A stretch of DNA of 64,000 nt from Pithys albifrons albifrons (Eukaryota > Chordata > Aves > Passeriformes > Thamnophilidae). The first letter of the stretch is position 1; each line of letters begins with the position of its first letter. A model generated the notes under the pieces. The model was not told where the DNA came from. It did not search any database and saw nothing but the letters and a program-made list of their open reading frames with translations. The position numbers were made by a program, and so were the translations under genes. The DNA lies in the NCBI RefSeq assembly GCF_047495875.1, contig NC_092466.1:14814561-14878560 (forward strand), read 5' to 3'. Shown here piece by piece: positions 59,311 to 64,000 of the stretch.

Positions 59311-62300
59311 AATGAGCTCTTTGCCTCTCCAATTTCTCCAGTCCAAGGTGGTCCAGCAGGCAGGCACTGGATAAAGGCTTAAAGCACCCTCTGCTATTCC
59401 TGGCTCTGACACTGACCTGCTGCACAGAGGGCAGCTTGGTTGACATCTCTCTGCCTCTGCTTCACCTCCCAGCCCTTGTTTACCCTGGCTATTTAGGCAG
59501 CGAGCTCATCAGGGCAGAGACTGCTCTTGCTGGGTCTGTACGACAGCTGGCAAAACAGACACAGACTCCCAGACACAACTGTAATATCACTACACTCACC
59601 AAAAACCCCAAAGGCTCTGGGCGACTGCTTAGATACAGTTTAGCAGCAGAAAGTGCTGTTAAGCCTTAACTTTTCTGTGATATGCTGCCATGCATTTTTG
59701 AAACAAAAACTGCTCCTTTCACCTTACACCTTGAAGGTGGGACTCAACTCTTGCTTCAGCTGCTCCTATGACTAAGTGAAGCAAAAATCTTCAGCATAGG
59801 GACTATCTTTTTACCATCCTTATGACAAGGTCTTTTAGCAGTACAGGTTTATACATAAAATTAACATGACTATACAGAAAAAGTGACAGCCTGATATAGA
59901 GAGACTAATAGGGCAGGTGCCAAGAAGCACATCCATCCAAAGCCACTCTGTACTTCCATAATAGTGACACAGTGTTCTACTGAACGTGTCTTTACTGCTG
60001 ATTCAAAGAAAAAACAGCACATTTTTAACACTGAGAATGTGTTTTAAGAACTCTTGTGAGTCAGCCAGTTGCTCTAACACACAGTGCAAACCTAGTGATG
60101 CTTTCCACCCTGCCAAAGGAATGAATGTACAGGTACACCTCTCACAGCAAACTTCTTTCTTCTCTTGCAAGTGCACAATCGAATCAATAAGTTAAATACC
60201 TAATCTGGCCTACACCTGTGGCTCCCTATTAGCTGAATCTACCAAAAAGGACAAAAAGGAGAGATGGCCAGGGTTGTCAACATGCCTTTGAGCATAACAG
60301 CCAGTGACTGGCATTAAATCCACATCTTCCTTTAACATCATTAGAAACTCAATTTAACATTGTTTAAGGCTAAGCATGTGTCCAGAGATAATCACAGCTA
60401 GCAATTTTTAAAGGTATGGAACCAGATTAATCATATAAAAATTAAATAAAATCAATTTGTTTCATGTATACTATTATTTTTCTTTCTCATGCTGTTGAAA
60501 GCTAGGGGTTTGCATCCAGTTTCTTATCAATCTTCTCTCTTCCCTATTTTGGCATAAAGAAGTTCTATAAGCAAGCTGACTGTGCAAACTGTTTTTTCAC
60601 ATACAAGATAAAGCTCATTCCTTCTGATCTTCTTGTTACAATAATCTGAAGATATACCCAACAGAAACAACATTTTAAGGAAACAGTGTTATTTTCAAGT
60701 TAATCACTCTTTTAAAAATGGGTAAGTGGTGGCAGGGGCTGAGTTACACAGCTATCTCACTCGAGGCTCAAATTTATCGCTATTTACAAAGCATTAGCAG
60801 ATGGCTTATCAAAAGCCATTTAACAGAAGAAATTATCAAACTATTCTGAGATGGGGTTCTGTTTTAAATTGTAAATACTCCCTAGACTAGTTTTAACTTA
60901 CGCCAGCCTCCAAGGGACCATCAGTTTAAGTTCTAATGTTAGAACCATGCACGTTATTTCATTAAGTACATTAACCATAAACGGTTCCAGCCTTTGCTTT
61001 CTCAATCACTCACAGTATTGCACAAAAACCTCTTAAACGTAAAAACCAGCGCTCACCTCACGCAATGTTAGCCAAAACATGCAAAAGAAGCTCCAGCTCC
61101 TGAGCAAGTCAAAGCCAAGCTTGACAAACTCAAGAATTACTCCATATCACTAAGAAAGCACAGGTATCGTGAAGGTCCAGCTATCCCTCATCTTCATCAC
61201 CATTCTATTTACAGAGTGATGTTTCAGCTTAAACATCTAGTCAGCTCAAATTGAACCTTCAATGAGAAATCTACCAGGTTTCTACCTAGAATTACTATCA
61301 AGAAAGACCCTGTGCCCAGAAACTTACCTCAGCTTCATCCTCAACTTTTATGGGTTTGTTAAAGAAAATACAGTATCTCTTCAAATCTTACTCCCTCAAT
61401 TGCAAGAGCAGCAATCTTGAAGATTGTTCTTGATCTTGGGGACATGCAAGAGGAGCAAGTGCTATGAACAGACATGGCTACTTAAAACCCTCAAGCTGCC
61501 ACAGAGATTACTGAACTCTTCTTCAGCTAACTACCAATTTTACAGCTGTACAACTCAACACATGCACTCGCATTGGGTCTTCTGGAGATGTTCAGATAAC
61601 CAGACCCCCTGGTACTGTGATATGCCCTTGTCTTTTATCTGTTGCCAGAACAGTCTACCCTACTGGAGCAAAATTCTCATAACTGCCCACAGATGCTGGA
61701 TCTCCACACAGGGAAAACAAGTGCTTGCCTTTCAGGCATTCTCCATAGGATCTGGCACACTATTTCAAAGAACTGGAGACTGAGCCTTCTTTAGAGTGAA
61801 ATGTAATAAAGGATTCATCCTCCAGATACATCTCAAGGTTCCTTCATAACCACTTGTGATGTCGCTTTGGTGCATCCCCCATGACTGAACTCCCCAGGAC
61901 CACAGCAGTGCTGACCACGCTAAGAGCAGTTCTCAGTCTTAGAGTTGCTTAAGGAAAACTTGAAAATAGGACTCAGCACAAAAGTACATCCTAGAATCAC
62001 TAAAAAAACTCCCTGCTCATAGCAAATCTAACAGCACTGAAATCCCTGGGAGTTCATGATACTCAAGCAGCTTTCCCTTCTCTGAAAGCCTCTGACCTAG
62101 CAAACCTCTCCTGGAGCTGTTTATAGACCTGCATTCCTGTGCAGGGGGAAGTGGTGGTCCTTGCACACACTGCACCTGCTCTGCCGTACACCTGATCCCT
62201 CCTGCAACTGAAGGCACACAGTATCACCTTATTTTTAATGAAAAATACAGAACTTCATTTCCTTGGGAGACAAAATCATATATCACAGTAGACAAGAGTC

Positions 62301-63330
62301 CAACACACCACCATTATGCAGTGCTTATTCCTGCTGACTTCCAAGGAAACTGTGCTTAACTTTCAAGCTGGGAAGACTGAGTGGGTTGAAGTGCTGGCCT
62401 GAAAACCCAACACGAGGATTTTCAGCACCAGCAGGAGCCATAATTGTTTCTCTAAAGTCTGTGCTATTGATGGGATAGTAATATGAGACAGAAAAATACG
62501 GTTCAAAACCTGATATCCCTTCTTCTGAGCCATGTCAACACAGCATTTATGGAAACAATACCAAGTCACAAGATGACAAACAAGATCCAGGCTGGCAGCT
62601 AAAGGGAAACCAGGGAAAGGGATTTAGAGATCCTAAGATTCTAAACCTCCTCTTAGCATCCTTTAAGTAGCAAGGAAAGCCCTCATTGTGGGGTTGCCTC
62701 TGAGTGGTGTTTGGTATGCAGAGATTTGAGAGAGGAAAGGCAAACTCTGGGTCCTTACCAACCACTGCCCAGGCCCAAGCCCCAGAGGCCCTTCATCTAG
62801 AAAGGTGCTGGTGTCACACATAGCAAAGCCAAGAGGGCTTGCACCTCTTCCTAACCTATGCTGTGCTGTGGAAGTGGAGCAAAAACAAAAATAGACACCA
62901 GGAAAACAAAAACCAAAATCCCTTCTCCAAAAACTTTAAAACCCAGAAGGCATGAAAACCTAAGAGTCACTTTTTCTGTGACAGCCATCATCATTTATAT
63001 CACCAACTTGCTCTGTGAGGAGAGCCCAAGACACATGTTTCTGGGAGCCCCTGACATGAAGGCTCTTGCACTTAAGAATGCACTGTGCCCACTCTCCAGC
63101 CTTTTCCCAGGACACCACCCCAGGCCTTGATCCCTGGCTGCTGCTTCTCCAAGGTGTCTTTGGGACCATGGCAGGGGCTACTGCTCAGAAGTGGGCAGGG
63201 TAAGTGGGCACACAGGAGCCACTCCAGCTGCACACAGTGGCTCCCTCCATCTCCTCGTGTTCCCAGTTCGCCTAGGCCAATGTCTCCAAGCCTCTGTGTT
63301 TTGTTTGGAAAGGTCTGGGTACTGAGCAGA

Positions 63331-63830
63331 TCACAGAACCACAGCATCATCAGGGTTGGAAGTGACCTCTGAAGATCATCTAGTCCAACTCCCCTGCCAA
63401 GGGAGGGTCACAGGAACATGTCCCAGTGGGCTTGGAACATCTCCAGAGATGGAGACTCCACACCCTCTCTGGGCAGCCTGTCCCAGTGCTCTGCCACCCC
63501 CAATGTACGTAAGCTCTTCCTCATCTTGAGGTGAAACTTCTTGTGGTTTAATTTACGGCCTTTGCTTCTCATCCTGTCACTGGGCATCACTGAAAGAGCC
63601 TGGCACCATCCTCTTGGCACCCACCTGTGAGATATTTACGCGCATTAATGCAACCCCCTCTCTTCTCCAGACTGAACGGGCTCAGCTCCCGCAGTCTCTC
63701 CTCCTAAGAGAGATGCTCCAGACCCCTCACCATCTTCGTGGCCTTCGCTGGACTCTCTCCAGTGGCTCCTTGTCATTCCTGTACTGAGGAGCCTGAACTG
63801 TACGCAGTTCTCCAGACGTGGAGAAGGCCT
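63331..63830 (-). mobile_element. CR1 LINE, about 500 bases, minus strand
   Basis: The plus strand starts CACAGAACCACAGCATCATC and continues through GTTGGAAGTGACCTCTGAAG, ATCATCTAGTCCAAC and later CTTCGCTGGACTCTCTCCAG, all standard bird CR1 segments in reverse. On the minus strand the ORF2 end EHWDRLPREGVESPSLEMF is readable. The 5' boundary near 63815-63830 is uncertain because it grades into CpG-rich sequence. Confidence 0.95.
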
Positions 63831-64000
63831 CGCGCTCCACCATTCCCGCTGGGCCTGGCCCTGGGGCACGCCGGACAGGCCCCACCTGCCCCCGCGGGGG
63901 CAGGAGGCGCCTGGCCCGGCCCCGCCACCCCGCACGGGCCGCTCCTTCCCGGGGAGGCCCTCGCCGTGCCCTCGCCCCCCCGGGCGCAGGGACAGGCGGC
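63809..64000. promoter_or_regulatory. CpG-rich edge, likely flank of the FBXW4 promoter/exon 1 island
   Basis: By hand count about 22 CpGs occur in roughly 200 bases, with very high G+C, unlike the rest of the window. No splice donor on the minus strand and no F-box coding is visible, so exon 1 probably starts just beyond the edge. It could instead be an unrelated GC-rich island. Confidence 0.5.

Larger units (their letters stand above)
52777..64000 (-). other. FBXW4: FBXW4 intron 1 (5' part outside)
   Basis: More than 11.2 kb of intron 1 is visible. It holds two clear CR1 copies (57705-58064 and 63331-63830), an AAAC repeat, a ten-base G run, weak candidate regulatory blocks at 54100-54430 and 59150-59310, and a CpG-rich right edge. 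I found no F-box-coding exon. The other stretches show only unique, partly AT-rich sequence. Confidence 0.8.

Noticed and set aside
63408..63620. Minus-strand open frame of 70 codons
   Set aside because: It is the decayed end of CR1 ORF2, not a host gene.
63645..63935. Minus-strand open frame near the right edge, considered as FBXW4 exon 1
   Set aside because: It contains no F-box-like sequence and no suitable donor, and half of it is CR1. Exon 1 is judged to be outside the window.

Overview
This window is vertebrate nuclear DNA, almost certainly from a bird. The identifiable interspersed repeats are CR1-type LINE fragments, with no mammalian SINEs, and repeat density is low. Two genes can be read exon by exon with consistent splice phases. 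Both match the conserved neighbourhood DPCD - FBXW4 (dactylin) - FGF8, which lies at 10q24 in human.

Layout. Positions 1-2850 hold the last two exons of DPCD on the plus strand, its stop codon and its poly(A) signal. A short intergenic stretch with one CR1 fragment follows (about 2.86-4.46 kb). From about 4.46 kb to the right edge the window lies inside FBXW4 on the minus strand, so the two genes face each other tail to tail. Eight FBXW4 exons are present, taken here as exons 2 to 9 of nine coding exons. They join without a frame break into 324 residues plus a stop. Exon 1, which should carry the F-box, is not visible and must lie beyond 64,000. The window ends in a CpG-rich stretch that may be the flank of its promoter island.

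Most of the window is FBXW4 intron: intron 6 is 13.6 kb, intron 5 is 26.4 kb, and more than 11.2 kb of intron 1 is visible. Published mouse work places many limb, midbrain-hindbrain and branchial enhancers of Fgf8 inside and around Fbxw4. Disruption of this interval underlies mouse dactylaplasia and human split-hand/foot malformation 3. Several blocks in introns 5 and 6 look like conserved regulatory elements: they keep CpGs, cluster homeodomain, TCF/LEF, forkhead or nuclear-receptor motifs, and lack repeats. They are reported as candidates only, because conservation cannot be measured from one sequence.

Other points of note: FBXW4 intron 2 appears to use a GC-AG splice pair; FBXW4 has two possible poly(A) signals; a purine-rich tract with a G-quadruplex pattern lies between two candidate elements; and the roughly 40 kb formed by introns 5 and 6 carries only one recognisable CR1 scrap. 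No RNA genes, CRISPR arrays or prokaryotic features were seen. Long open frames other than the exons listed look like chance.
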